Shown: positions 1 through 19,449, numbered from the stretch's first letter. The stretch is DNA of 64,000 bases from Ziziphus jujuba (GCF_031755915.1 NC_083379.1:2266001-2330000), one strand, 5' to 3'. Notes: generated by a model not told the origin, from the sequence alone. Numbers and translations are program-made.

Positions 1-804
1 TATGTATGTGTATATATGGAGGTATATATGTATACAGTCCCAATGCCTGTTTTGGACATCAAAATACCTTCATTTTTTAACTCCCTCTTTAGCTAATGAA
101 TAGGATAACCTAACCTTTTGGGAGAACTGATAGTTATTCCTTGTACCAATAATGGGGCAGAAAAGGGATCTTGACTCCTGTAACACAACAAATTAACAGA
201 AATGAATGTTAGAAGTACTGTTTTCGGTAAAAAAAAAATATATATATATATATATATAATAAAATAAATGAATGCCTGCAGGATTCAAATACTAGACCAG
301 ATAAATACCTAGGCTTTATTATCATGCTAAAATATTAATCGTAAAGGCAACTAGAAAGTGGGCCAAACTGTCTTAGCAGACTATCAATGCCTACCTTTAT
401 ATCAAAATAATATTACTCAGCAACTTAATTACACTAATTCTATACCTATTATGATAATAGCAATTTAATATTAGCACTGACATTTTTTTACAAAATAAAC
501 TTAGAAATAGAACTTTAACAGATATACAAAATTAAAATACAGAATCAAAATGTCAAGCAGTGAACTGGTAGATGAGAATTCTGTTTCAAGTTAAGTGGGC
601 TAATAGTTTAGATTTGCAATTTGAAGATGTAGTGGTTATGTGGAAAACTGTTGCTTTTTTTATGCTTGTTTTTGAATTGGAGATTTATTATGAGTTCAGT
701 ATCTTCTGTACCTCAATTTTAAGAGTTGGTTCTAAAGTTTGGAATTTTCATGATTTGCATCCTTTGTATAAAATATGTTGTTGAAAGCTAATTCTCATTT
801 CAAG
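1..804 (+). other. Intron upstream of the first visible MNS3 exon
   Basis: No coding segment fits the mannosidase before position 805, and the stretch ends in an AG acceptor at 803-804. About 200 N-terminal residues (cytosolic tail, membrane anchor and start of the GH47 domain) are therefore expected to the left of the window. The stretch contains a TA dinucleotide run (239-258). A 70-codon open frame at 572-784 ends in a stop just before the exon and shows no family resemblance, so I treat it as intron. Confidence 0.7.
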
Positions 805-6173
<5,369 letters not shown>

Positions 6174-6600
6174 CAATGTAAGTGGACATCCTAGATTGTC
6201 ATACATAAATTTGGACCCATTAATTGACTCCCTCTTTTTGATTTGTAAATTCTAAGCAATTATTATAGATCAGGGCGAGAATTAGCTCTGCTGCATCTGT
6301 AGTCCCAATGTAGTCTCAATGGGGCTGGTTTTCAGTTCATTTTCTCCACATGAATGAGTAATCAGTCACATAATTCGATGTAAATTAGTATATATGATTG
6401 AGCTTCTTGGCTGGGGATTGGGGTATTTAAGTTAGAGTTGCAATTTATTTGGGAGATGATATTTTTATAAAACTATCCCTTGAGGGACCTCTTAGTCGTA
6501 GAACTTGACTAAACTCGAAATTATACATTGTTGTTCTTCTTGGCCTTCGTATGAAATATAAGTGAATGTTAACGTTTCTTTTAATTTGTTGTACTGTCTA
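6174..6600 (+). other. MNS3 3' untranslated region with a probable intron
   Basis: Four bases after the TAA stop comes a consensus donor, AAT|GTAAGT, at 6177/6178. A matching acceptor, TTATAG, ends at 6268 and gives a 91-nt intron. The stop lies so close to the junction that it would not be expected to trigger nonsense-mediated decay. If TAA is ignored, the spliced frame adds only six codons before a TAG. No clear poly(A) site can be fixed from sequence alone. Confidence 0.45.
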
Positions 6601-7383
6601 AAATTGTAAACAGGGGCGGAAAGAGTGGCTCATTTTTTGGGGATCGAAAATTCCTAATGTCATTTCCTATTTAAGGACCATCAGGGCCTATTATATAGTA
6701 AATTGGACTTTTAGGGCCCATTTGGGATGGTTTAGGGGTTAGGTCCATTAAGAACTTTCAATTTCATGTGATGTTTGGAGATTCCGGAAGAGTAATATTA
6801 ATACCATTATATGCGTAAAAATTTTAAAAACTATTTTAAATTTTAACCATAAGTGATGTGATAATATTTTACACAAAGTTAAATACTAATATAGAAGCAG
6901 TAGCTATCACCAACTAACAAGTCTTGCAATTCACTAGATATTTTACAAGAAATTTAGAGTTTATATGCTAGTATTTTCTTGATCTATGCGACAAACATAA
7001 TTATAAGATTTGTTTAGGGAAACAAATTATATTAAATATTTTTATAGAATGGAAATGTCAGACAGTAAAAAATCAAAAATCAAAAATTTGAACAATGAAT
7101 TTTGAAAACTTGATGAACGCTACCTTAAGTATAAGAGAAACGAATGTCTTAGTTAACTTTTTCCTATATAAACACATAAATAAATAAATAAATTAATTAA
7201 AACAACAACAACAACAACAACAACAACAAAAAACAAAGACAAAAACAAAAACAAAAATATTTCTGTATATTTATAACGTATTTTACAATTTATATAGCAC
7301 CAACTACAGAATGCTCTACTTTATGGGTGGACGCTTGCCAAATACTTGTGAAATAGCTTTTTTGCAACAACTTTCTCGTGTGT

Positions 7384-7384
7384 A

Positions 7385-7433
<49 letters not shown>

Positions 7434-7441
7434 TTATATTT
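7384..7441. repeat. AT-rich imperfect palindrome
   Basis: Units of AAATATA on the left are mirrored by TATATTT units on the right around a central (AT)n core. The stretch could fold into one long A-T hairpin or extrude as a cruciform. Confidence 0.6.
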
Positions 7442-8250
7442 AATGTCTTTTAGAAACATCACTACGTAAGCAGAGCCTGAGAAATGTTTGATTCGTCTTC
7501 CTCTTATTAATTATCATCCTTAGTGTTAAGAAACTTGAAGACAGTTTTAAGCTTTTGACATTAATGGTATAGTGCTTTTTTGGCACCTTTGTTATGTCGG
7601 CACATATTTTCTTTTCATTTATACATGTAGAACAGATAACTTCAACGAGGTAAATAAAAAAATAAAAATAAAAAGGAAAGAAGAAGAAAGCAAGCAACGT
7701 CTCTTCGGTGAAAATGAATAACTCTAGACCTGTACATATAAGATAATAAATAAAAATAAAGTGAAACAATAAATGCAATTAAATTCATATAATAAAGACG
7801 ACAACCAAAAGCTTGTGCTTGAATGTTTCCTTCGTTTCACATACATAAAAGGGTAGTCAAATCCAAGACAAGTGGAGGCAAAGAAGATAAAAACGAGAAG
7901 AATTTTACAAACCCAAGCAAAGAGACATTCCTTCAAAACCCTACCAAAAAAAGGTATAAACAAAGTTTAAAAAGCAACTTCAAAACCCACCACCTTCAGT
8001 TTGCAATGATGACACTAAGAGTGGGAATAGGAGCTCTTAAAAAGCTTTAAAAAACTATAATGACTCAAAAGTGATCATCTTCCCCAATTTACTAGACTCC
8101 CATGCAAAATTAAAGTAGACCAATTAAATATTATCTAAAAATAAAAATAAAATAAATATATACCCTTCACTCCTCCCTCACTATATATATATATATATAT
8201 ATATTCAAAGATGATAAAAGGAAGAAAAAGTGTGAATATAGAATCTAGTA

Positions 8251-8481
8251 CTATCTCTTGAGTGAGGTGATGGGTTTTGCACTGGCAAAGAGAATCTGTG
8301 TTGGGAGCTTGAAAAGGTGAGCCAACAAGATTAAGAGAGAGATAGAGAGAAAGAGAAAAAGAAGAAAGAAATGGCTAGATGTTTGTATATATGGGTGTGT
8401 GTTTGTGTGTTTTTGTGTCAGCTTGATAAGGCATGCGTTCTTGAAACTCCAAAGGAACTTGTTTGTTACATCAGAAGACAT
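8251..8481 (-). other. 76-codon ORF of doubtful status
   Basis: The frame has a moderately mixed N-terminal third (with FLWSFKNACLIKL), then a hydrophobic Leu/Phe stretch derived from a pyrimidine-rich tract, and ends in PITSLKR. It could be read as a short secreted or membrane peptide, but no known signalling-peptide motif (CLE, IDA, RALF, CEP, PSK) is present. The pyrimidine tract alone can produce such a Leu/Phe run. It is most likely chance. Confidence 0.12.
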
Positions 8482-10800
8482 TAAGGAAATTTTAGGGTTT
8501 TATTGTGGTTCTTTTCCCTTTGGCGTTTTCCCACATTCCCTTTCTATTCTCTTATAGCCCCAAGAACCTTATATATATATATATGTATGTATATGTATTC
8601 CATGCTATGCTCTGCTATTCCATCTTTGTCAATATTACGATATATATAAATTTGAGATCTGTAAAAGTTGTTTGGGAATAACACTCAATTCAATAAACAA
8701 AAAATTCCTTTTTCTTGTTATGTCCTATTAGTGGCAATTCTTCTAGTAGTGTAACACAGAGAGAGAAAGAGAGAGAGGTTAATTAGAAATTAACTTAGGA
8801 GGAGGTAGCTAGAACAATGTAATTAATATTAATAGAGAGCCTCAAAGACATAAATGAGAGATACGGAAACAGCTTTTATTGATTCGGTCCTCAATCCAAT
8901 GATTTAAAACATTTTTACTGAATAAAAAGATCAAAAAGAAAGAGAAAGAAAAGAAAAAGCATAATGTAAAAGGTATGAAGAAAACTTTTGACTATAATAG
9001 TGGCCGGTGTGTATATATATCCACCTTTTTACTGATCATCATCATCATCCTCTTAATTATTTATACTACTAATAATTATATATTTATATCAATCGGAGAA
9101 AAGCCGCTTATTACCTTCTTTGATCGTAGGATTTGAAATCAGCGTCAATTCTTGACTTTGGCTCATCTACTATATCAAAACAAACGAAAACCAGTTTCAT
9201 TAATTATTGTCAAACCACTATGACTGACTAGGTTTCTCCTTTACAAGAATATATATACCTAATTAATTAATCCTCACCCAGATTTTAATTGAACCTACAC
9301 AATCCTTTATGTTTGTTTTATTTCTATTTAATTTCAAAAAATTACTACATTTCTTTTATAATATATATATATATATATATACATCATCAAATAATAAGAC
9401 TAGTACTATAAAAGATTGTTTGGAAGGTTGGACTGCAATGGATGAATTTGAATATTTTAAATTTTATTGAATCAAATTTAAAATAATTTAATTTAATCCA
9501 ATACAGGAATGTTATGTATTTCGGCATTGTAAATGGACCCATTAGGTTGGAAACTTCATATTGTTAGATATTAAACTTTAACATTGTAATTAGGACTTCA
9601 CATGCACTATTAATTGATGACTTTATGAAGCATATTGCATCCACGGTGTTACTATCTAATGGAAGCATATAATAATAATAATAATATATGTCATAATGTG
9701 GTCCCTCTCCTGATAAACTTGGTTTAGTAAATTAACTGTATATGCATGCAAAACGGCAAATATGTATATATATATATATATATATGTTTGATGACCATAA
9801 GACAGTCTGCTTAGCATGTACGTAAAATAGAGTTGGTGGTATATATATATATATATGTATGTATCTGGGATGTGAGAAGTCTATTCAAAAGTAATATTTT
9901 TGCAGTTCACAAAACCATGGACAGTGAAAGTTGGTCTGGGTTAAACCCATCATTCACTCAGTTCGAAGGGTCTATTTTGAATCCAGCAAAGCATGGAAGG
10001 GAGGTGTTGTTTTGTTGTGGCATAAATAGCTAGGCATTTGTTTTATTATTATGCTATATTCTATATGCGATGCTACAATATTATTAACTCCATCCGTGCC
10101 TTTTTTGACCATCAATTATTTACGTATCACTTCAGATCCATCAGAGGAAAGCTTTTTGTCCATCAATTATCACCTCTCTCTCTCTCTCATTGCATATCCA
10201 GACACTCTTGTATGACCATCTTTGTGTTACCATTTTGCTTGCTTTTTTTTTTTTTTTTTTTTTTTTCCTGAATGTCAGAATAAAATGATAGAACGGAATG
10301 TCCCCCCCCTCCCCCCAAAAAAAAATAAAAATAAAAAAAATAGAAACAAAAGAGAATAACACACGGTTTTCATTTCATGTTGTACCATCCTTTTAATTTC
10401 CCCCTTAATTATTAATTGGAAGCTTGGAAATATTTAATTTCATTTAGTCTCATGTTAGAACATAACAAATATATACGCTTCTCCGCTTATCAAAAGAAAA
10501 ACATATTAAATATCCTATTGCAAAGTTTAATTTGTTTGTTATATAATTTTTTAAAAAAAAACAAATGTTAAAACTTGCTAATTGATGTAATATCACAAAG
10601 AAAAAAAAAATGCTAATTAATGTGAATGTAGAATAAGTTCTGCATAAATATGCCTTCTTCCATGTAAGGTTTTTTGATGGACTTCTTGGTCCATACAAGT
10701 CGACTCAGCATTTTTTCTTCACATGTTAAGCATTCTTCAATCTTTATATCTATTAAGTTGCCCATGTATAAACTTTGATAAAGAAAACAACAAATCATCA

Positions 10801-11228
10801 TGGTGAGCGCCTTATAATAGACACCAAGTGATTATGGTGCGCATCATTGGTCATTGGACAAAATAAAAATAATAATAATAATCATAACTATATTAACTTC
10901 ACACGATTATTCGTTTATGTTTTTTTAAGTATATTTTTATTATTATATTTTCTTTAAATTATTTTTCATCTCTTATTCAATATTTAAACAATCTTCAATA
11001 CAAAAATTTTTAAATTAGGCTTCAAAGGATGATTGGTGTATTTTTTATTTTTTTTTTGGTATCAAAAATTGTTTTTCATGTTAAATGAGAAATATATATG
11101 GAAGGATATCCAAAAAAATATATGTAAAATATATATAAAAAAAAAAATACAAGAGAAAAAACAAAAGAGAAATCATATACAAAATGTTGCTCACCATAAA
11201 TATTTCCTACTTACTATAAGGTGCGCAT
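10801..11228. mobile_element. MITE-like element with about 43-bp imperfect terminal inverted repeats
   Basis: The left end (10801-10844) starts TGGTGAGCGCCTTATAATAG and ends ATTATGGTGCGCAT. The reverse complement of the right end (11187-11228) starts ATGCGCACCTTATAGTAAG and ends TTTATGGTGAGCAA. The two therefore pair over almost their whole length, sharing the CCTTATARTA and TTATGGTGMGCA blocks. The inner 340 bp are AT-rich with no coding capacity. This is the structure of a small non-autonomous DNA transposon. I could not fix a target-site duplication, so the superfamily is open. Confidence 0.55.
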
Positions 11229-11600
11229 AATATGAAATTCTATCCATAAATAGCTTAAAATTTAACTTAAAATTTTAAATCAATAAGTTTTTTTTTGTAC
11301 ACAAATTTGACCCACAATGTCTTTTTTTAAAAAATAAAAAATCTGAGATGCCAATGGGTCTGTTGTAGAATATAGTCTTAGCTCATATAATCTCGTACAA
11401 AGACCAACCATGATGGTCGGATTACATGGATTTTGAGATGGGACACATGTCAACAAAATAATTAAGCTATATCTTAAACTAATGATATATCATACTATTG
11501 AGAGAGCTCAGCCATAACCCAGCTTCCAAACTTTCTTTATTATTATTATTTATAAAAAAGAAGAACATGAAGGATTTCAGGATGTATAAAGAAGTAGCAA

Positions 11601-11791
11601 GCCTTTGCAGGATAATTATGAATTTATGAGTTGGGGAAGAACGGCGTAGAAGGTGGATGGTGAGTTATTAAGGTGGGTATAAAGGAGTAAGGCAATAATT
11701 TCAGCTGCGAACTCTTAGATATTAAAAAACCTAAATCTTATGAAATATTGATGGTTGTATTAAGGCCTTTGCAGGATAATTATGAATTTAT
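11601..11791. repeat. 27-bp direct repeat, two copies 164 bp apart
   Basis: The same 27 bases, starting GCCTTTGCAGGATAATTATG, occur at 11601-11627 and again at 11765-11791 with no mismatch. The spacer is unique sequence. The copies could be the trace of a short segmental duplication. Confidence 0.8.
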
Positions 11792-12279
11792 CTTTGTTAA
11801 AAGAAAAAAAAAAAAAAAGTATATTGATGTGAAAGAATAGATTATCAGTTTCATTCACACGTTCATGGAGCAAGAGCTTATGAATAGTAATAATAATAAA
11901 GATCGAAGAAGATAACCAAAAAGTTTGGAAACGGCTCTAGGGTGCCTGAACTCTTTTATTAGTATGATGTGTCATTAGTACACATCTCTTTATTTTATTG
12001 GTTATGTACACCTTGTCAAAATCCACTTTTTTTTTTTTTTTTTTGGTGAATATGTCAAAATCCACAATAGTATTTAGTGACTAATTTCTCAGAAGGAATC
12101 GTCTCAAGGATTAATACCCAATTTGTGTAGGTGGTTAATCTGAGAAACATGACAGTGTTGATTAATTCTATTTTTAAGGAACCAAAATCAAGTTTTTGCT
12201 ACTTTTGGTAATCTTGTCTTCGTTCCGCCCATAAAATTTGCTTAGAAATTCTAGCTGTATTTAAATTTGATCATGGTCG

Positions 12280-12311
<32 letters not shown>

Positions 12312-12609
12312 AGGTCATGATTTTTACGCTAACTAGATTTATATTGTTTGTTATTATTATTTTTATTTTTACTTTTTGTTTTTGATAATTACTCATTAAT
12401 TAAATACCATGAAAAGCTTTACCCAATACTCTGTAAAAGTACTGAACTTGATTTCTTGGATGGATGCTAATGTTTATCTTCTATGTATATTCTTTTGGAA
12501 AACACATGAGCGACACTAATAATCCATGGACTTTGCTCCCAAAAATTAATCAGAAGATATTTTTGCTACTTTGAAATGATTTTATTATTAATAATTTTTT
12601 GAATAATTT

Positions 12610-12635
12610 CCACACACACACACACACACACACAC
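12610..12635. repeat. (CA)n microsatellite
   Basis: An uninterrupted CA dinucleotide run of about 13 units. Confidence 0.9.
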
Positions 12636-13223
12636 GTATAGCAATGAAACTAAGTACTCTTAACATTCCTTTCGATAAGACATATGGTGCAAATTTCACC
12701 AAGGTGTTCTTGATTAATCACTGATATTAAAATCTTATTCTTTGAATTTTCTTATTTTGTGGAAAGAAATTTCCCTATAAAAATTTATAAAGTTCAAAAA
12801 AAAAAATTATAATAAAAAAGCTGTGGTTCTTAGGAAAGAGGGTTCTGTGTCTTTTAAGAGAAAGAGAGCGAGAGAGATTCATTTTCATGGGGATTAGGGA
12901 GCAAAGGAAGAGTGGCAGTAATGATGATGGGTTAAGTTGTCATCGTTTTGCATGCAAATTGCAAGTAGAGAGAGAGAGAGAGAGAGAAAGAAAGAAAGCA
13001 ACATGTAATGTATACTTTCATGGCCTTTTCTTTTTTCTTTTTTTTTTCTTTTTATTTGTTTATTTTTATGAGTGTTTCTTTCTTTGCTTTTTGGTTACCC
13101 ACCTTTAATCAATCTCTTAGATTTCAGTAACAAAAGCTTCCCACCCCTCTTTTTCCCTTTTACTCCCTTTTTCCACTGTCTATTCAAATATTCATTATTC
13201 ATCCGTCTCTCTCTTCTATTACT

Positions 13224-13228
<5 letters not shown>

Positions 13229-13275
<47 letters not shown>
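13229..13275. repeat. Compound (CT)n-(AT)n microsatellite
   Basis: A CT run of about 14 units passes directly into an AT run of about 10 units. The CT-to-AT join recurs elsewhere in the window in looser form. Confidence 0.9.
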
Positions 13276-14590
13276 GACATGCCCTTTGATATAAATATAT
13301 AGCAGCGTCCGAGATAATTTATATATAAATCTTCAAAATAATTATATATGTTAAGCAAATATTATGAGCAGTGCGTCAAATCTCAAATATTGCATGTATG
13401 TTGGTGAGCCTGCAGATTCTGTACGTACACTGTACACATGTCTGTAATTAATTCTGATCATGGTTAATAATAGGTATAGCATATGCATGCATAGGAATTC
13501 TTACTAAATTATAAATTAATTGGAAAAACATACATCAAAGCTTATAATTAATTAATTATGAGATGATCTTTACTCAAATAGTAATAGAAGAATTTGATAT
13601 TATTCTTATCTTTGCAAGCTTGGGTGGCATACATGCTGTAAGGAAAAGCCCTCCAAATCTTTTCATTCTTTTTTTTCATTTATATATGTATTTTTTTTCA
13701 TGTGGCTTCTGATCTGATCATCGATCCAATGATTCAAGGTATGATTATGGAGTCATATGAATATAATTGAACTTTTCCATTCCCTTTAAGCCTCTTTCAT
13801 CATCATAATTTTGCTTCTCTCTCCCTTTGTCTCAATTTAACAAATGCACCACAACCATGCACAGCGCAAAATGAGTTTGAGAAAAAGAAAAAGGCCCAAA
13901 TAATTACTTAACCCCACCAATTGAAGATTTTTCTTTTCTCGCTCCCTTTTTTTTTTTTTTTTTTGGTGGTGGATGGAGGGTGGGGAGTACAGATCGATCT
14001 AAGATTTATTTATGCAGTTACATAATACAACTGAAAGCTGCATGTAATAATAAAATGATCTGGAAGGCAGCACAAAATGCTTTTGGATAAAAACCTAAGG
14101 AGAAAACAAACCAGAATTAATATTACTAGGTTTCTTTAACGTATATATTTTATTGTTTTGCTAATGGTGGCGGCAACTTTTTTTCCATTAATAAGTTAGA
14201 TTTCTTTTTTCTTTTTTTTTTCTTTTTTGTTTAAATCGTTCCATGGGAAAGATTAATGTTGTTTTGAGTTTGAAACAAAACCAATTTCACTATAAACCAT
14301 TAAAAAAAAATTTGGATTTTGGATTAATTTATAAAATTTTAAGTGGTTAATTTAATTGGATGAGCAGATCTAGTATTATTAGTGGGACTTTTGTGTAAAA
14401 CATGTGGCGTATGTATGTATGTGTGGCCCATTTTATTCCATAAGGTTGGCATTATTTGAGAATTAAGCAGAGAGCTCGCAGTTGTAACCAAAAAAAAAAA
14501 AAAAAAGAATGGAGCAGAGGCAGAGCAGTTTCCCCGAGGAAAAGGAATTGGAATGTTATGTGATTGTGCGTTTGATCAGTAGTACGTTAA

Positions 14591-14616
14591 AATATATATA
14601 TATATATATATATATA
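14591..14616. repeat. (AT)n microsatellite
   Basis: Thirteen uninterrupted AT units, followed by GAA-rich purine sequence. Confidence 0.9.
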
Positions 14617-14860
14617 GAATTCAAGAAGAAGAATTAAGAAGAAGAAGAAGAGCGGGGAATTTTGGAATTGGAATTGGAAAATGGAAAATAGAAAATGGAA
14701 AAGAAAAAACAAGAAAGAGAATGGAATTAAAGCAAAAGAAGAAAGAGAGAGAAAGAAGGGGCAAAAAAACATGTGATATGATAGGAAGAGTGGTCTGGGG
14801 ACATTTATTGTATAAAGTTGCACGCTTTCTTTTTCATCTTCTTCATCCTCTTCTCCCTCT

Positions 14861-14887
14861 TTCTCTCTCTCTCTCTCTCTCTCTCTA
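14861..14887. repeat. (TC)n microsatellite
   Basis: An uninterrupted TC run preceded by 40 bases of imperfect CTT/TCC pyrimidine sequence. Confidence 0.9.
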
Positions 14888-17800
14888 TTCCCTATCCCAC
14901 TTTTTCATTTTGAGTCAGGTGTGACTGGAATTCTATGACCCAGACTCACATTATTCAATATAATTTATATGTGAATCAAACCAGAGTTTTGGTCACTTTT
15001 GGACTTGAATTTTCCTCTCTCTCTTTTTATTTTTTTTATTTTTTTATTTTTCCCCCCCTTTTCTTATAAATGCGGGTCCCACTAAACCTCATCAATATAT
15101 GTGAAGTGTGAACCCCCACCAACCCACATACATTCCCTTCTTTTTCTTTCTTTTCATCTAATTTTTTTGGTATTTTCTGGTATGCTGTTATGTAGTTAGC
15201 TTTTTCCTCACATTCCCACCCAGAAAACAAGAAATGAAAAAGGTACAGAGGCTATTTTTGTTCATGAGCTAGATAGGAGTACACCTAGCCTGTAAGCATT
15301 GGCATTTTGCATATATTTCAGACATATATTCACCTCTGAGATCAAGAATTTTTATTTGCTTACACATCAAGGTCTGTCTGTCGTCTAATTCCAACATCCA
15401 ACTGTCTCTCTATTACACACTCAACAAAAGGGAAGCCCATTATCCATCTGAAAGGGGCATTTTTAGGAATTATCAAGCCCCATCACCACCAGGGTTTACA
15501 CTTGACGATTTTTCAAGACAGACCCGTTTTGTACAATTATGGACAAGAGCTTCTATTAGTTGCATTCTTCCCATTGATTAGCGCTTGCAAAAGGTTTAAG
15601 AACATCTAGATGTCATCAATTATAATTAGTTGTAAAACCATTGTGAACATAATTATTATTTATCGATTGCATAATTGGAAAAATATATTTTTTGGAGCAA
15701 CTATTTTTAAATTGTTTATAAATCTCCATTAACGATTATTATCAATCATAACAAATGATATTTTTAAACAATTGAATGTTCGTAAATGCTTGTATATGCA
15801 CATTATATTAGGTTTTTGACCGTTATGTTTGCATATAATTGAAATTATATGCAGATAAAAGTAGATAACAGAATAAAAATGCACCCTTGCAAGCCTACCA
15901 TAACTTGAAAGATGGGTTATGCCTAGCAACGTGGGACCTAGGACTTCTTTTTTGATCACTTGCAAGATGGGTTATGCCTTAATATATCAATAAGACTACT
16001 AACTTGAAGTATTAACATGTTATTGATGGCATGTTCGATATTTTTGAAGATAGAAAATTCAATTTCATAATTGTTTCATAAGGAAATAGTGGCTTTGCTA
16101 AATGTTCTTTGGAGAATCTTATACAGAATTTTTATAAGCATATTATGGTATTTGAGTGCATGTATCTCAAACCAGGCTTTAGTTTTTCTAGTTTGAATCT
16201 CCTAGTCGATCGATGAAATCTTCCATTGATCAAGCTTTGATTATTGAACATCAACCTTAAGTTATATAATATACCCAATCTAAAATCCTACCATTCTCCA
16301 AAAAAATAAATAAATAAATAATCTCTTTTATATGTCAAAACAATCTTTAATTTGTAAATTTTTTGGCAAATAATCAATTCATTAGTTCTAGTATTATTGG
16401 CACTTAGAATCATATTCTTCGAGTTAATACTTCCCAACCCAAAAAATAAAATAAAATAAAATAAATGTTTTATTTGTTAAGGGAAGTTGATTGCCTAGAG
16501 TCGGCCCTATTTTAACATTCCACTTTTGTACACCTACACCAGGGAGTGTGTCCCATCTAATTCCAGAGTTGAACGCAGAATGACCATGACCAAGTTAAGA
16601 TGAGACAAGCGCGTATGGAAGGGGATCAAAAGGACGATATTTCAACCACTTGGTCCAAACTTAGTTCCTAAAGGCCGAATTTTATTTATTTTTTAAATAA
16701 TAATAATAATAATAAAAATAACTAATCTTATCTTTATATATAATTTTTATATCGATCACGCATACACTTTGTATGTATTATAACAAAGTTGTATATATAT
16801 ATATATATATATCCTTTCAAAGGGAATTAAGAAATGCATTTTAAATTAAGTAGATGAGCATTAATTATCCTAAAATATAAACTAAGGAGAGTATTGCTCA
16901 AATTTGGCGATAATTAAGAATCGTTATCTATAAATCGACAATCTTCTGTACAATTAGCTATAGCTACTACTCTAAAAATCGAGAGATACATTGCACCAAA
17001 TGAGAAAGATGATAAATTAGAATACCATATTCAAGCACAGATCAAATTAATCTTTTACTCTTGACTAGAAGAGTATAATATAGGATAATATATTAAATTA
17101 AAACACATGAAAAACATGAACTACGTACGTACCTACTTAAATATATATATTCAATCGTAGCCATAGTCATGGCCAAATGTAATCCAGCAGCTCCTACTTT
17201 TTGAAGTAGTAGTAGAAATATGTCAAAACGGCAAAAAGTAAAGTCAAAGACAAACAAATATTTCTCAAATTTTCGACCCTCCATATATATAAATATATGC
17301 ATTTATATATTTGGTAATAAATTAATTATTATTGTACAAAATATATATTATATATCTGATCATTTTTCAGCCTTAATTGCAAAAAGCTTAGTATGCATCT
17401 TAGTTAGATGATAAAGTTATATATTACCTATCCCAGCTAGTTTAATTGTGTGTAAGTACCGTGGACCAAAATGTCCCATTTAATGTAACTTGTAATTTCA
17501 TGCTTTTCTTGCTTTGTTGAAAATATGTTAGGAAAAATGCAAACCGAATGATCACATTCTACTCTGAAAGATGACGCATTCATGTTAATTTATCAAAGAA
17601 ATAGCATACTCACATTTAATCTATAAAAGCGATACTTTTCTTCTAAATAGAGTAAACCTAATTCTCTCTATATAGTCCTTCTTTCACTTTGGAAAAATAA
17701 TGTTCCAATGATTTGGGCACTCCCTTTTCAATCAAAACCACATCGAGATCTCTTTCAATTTAAAGGGCATTTAACAAACCCCACTATATATATATATATA

Positions 17801-18910
17801 AAGACATATATAAAAATATGTATATGATCGTAATTATTATGTAAAGCATAAAAGAAGAAGAAGTGCTCCTTTTTTCAAAAAGAAAAATTAATAACAAAAG
17901 GGTGTGCTCCAAGCAGAGACAGAAATTGCCCCACTTCATCATAATATTATGACATTCATTACTCACTGTCTCTTAACTTTTTTATCTCTGCGACAGTAAA
18001 TATATTGAAGCTCTCAATCATGAGGACTTATATATGTAAATGTATAAGAGGGTCATTGATTAGAAAAGGGTATTTATTAATTAATAAGACGTTTGTTAAT
18101 ATTATGATCACTTTGCATTGTATAAGTGTATATTATCGATAAACTCCGATAGAGACGAAATCTATGACTTTGACTGCAAAAGCGTTAATGGCTCGTTTTT
18201 TTTGATCTCTTGCACCAGAAGTTTTACTTCTCAAAGACCTTGTTTAAATGCATACACCTAGCTGCTATAACTTTATTGACCCAAAAGTGCTTTTTTAGTT
18301 TTCAATGGAGGAATTTAATTTCCTTAAAAACATAATTGCTATTGCTTCTCTTATCGTTTTATCTTGTCAAAATAAAAAAAGTCAAAATTAAACAAAAAAT
18401 TTCAATATTTACGTGCCCTTTTTATCCAATGTGTTTTTTCCTTTTATTTTCTGTCTAATTATTAGTTAGTACTATTAGTCTTCATAATTCATTAACATAT
18501 TATATATATAGGAATATACATGAAATTTTGGATGAGAGAATCAATATATGCAACTTTTATTCAATCATACAGTTGGTACTTTCAATGTTTAAGGATTTTG
18601 AATGGGCTGCTAGCTTTTCAAATACTTTCAACTGAAGCACTCCTTTGGTAGTGGCTCCTTCAGCATAAATTTTCTTTATTGGCTTCTTTTAACGCAATGG
18701 AAACTGGGAAATGCAACCCCTCTTGAATTGAATCTTCCTTTTTAATAAGGTGTGGTGTGTTATAGATGATGCTATTCTTGGAATGCACGCCTTCATCAGC
18801 TTGCAATATGAAGCCCTCTCTTCCCAATTCCCCCTGCTCTTTCCAATCGGTCCCTACTTGTCTCATCACCTAAAATTTGTAAAATTTATATTAATTTCAA
18901 GTAAAACTTT

Positions 18911-18913
<3 letters not shown>

Positions 18914-18945
<32 letters not shown>
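18914..18945. repeat. (AT)n microsatellite
   Basis: Sixteen uninterrupted AT units, followed by GTATGTA. Confidence 0.9.
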
Positions 18946-18953
<8 letters not shown>

Positions 18954-19410
18954 TTAGGATCACATATAGTCATTAATATGAGATCTAATACGAGATTTTT
19001 GTTTTTTTTCAGTTCTTAAATCGTATCAAAATTAAAATTTAAAATTATATTTATTAATTATCTGGTTTTAACATAATTTATTTTTTTAAATTGTATTCTA
19101 ATATGTCATTAAACATATATTTGATTACTTTTTAAATTTTAGAATGTGATTCAATAGTTATGAATAATAAACTTTATTTATTAAAATTAAGTGGATTTTA
19201 TTTGGACTTGACTGTATATATATATACATATATACAATCAATTTTTATCAAATCCACATTATAATACTTGATTAAGATTTTTTTTAATCACAAACATTAG
19301 ATTTCATTGAATTTGTTTGGTTCAAGTAAGCTAATGTTTTAAAATTAAATTTAAAAGGTTAATATGATAAAGTATTTATCATAATATTATCTAAGTTGGC
19401 TTTATAATAG

Positions 19411-19411
<1 letters not shown>

Positions 19412-19446
<35 letters not shown>
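19412..19446. repeat. (TA)n microsatellite
   Basis: About 17 uninterrupted TA units, among the longest in the window. Confidence 0.9.

Positions 19447-19449
<3 letters not shown>

Noticed and set aside
13072..13358. Overlapping ORFs on both strands with Leu-Ser, Tyr-Ile and Arg-Glu runs
   Set aside because: They are translations of the (CT)n-(AT)n microsatellite and its flanks.
14587..14924. ORFs of 67-78 codons rich in Phe, Leu and Ser
   Set aside because: Low-complexity translations of pyrimidine and AT repeats.
16165..16195. Similarity of AACCAGGCTT to miR166
   Set aside because: About six of 21 positions differ, and no complementary star arm was found.
18600..18660. Partial match to miR399 (complement of ACTCCTTTGGTA)
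   Set aside because: Only about 10-11 bases agree, and no paired arm or foldback is visible nearby.
18660..18869. 69-codon minus-strand ORF (MMRQVGTDWKEQGELGREGF start)
   Set aside because: Composition is plausible, but there is no known domain, splice partner or promoter.
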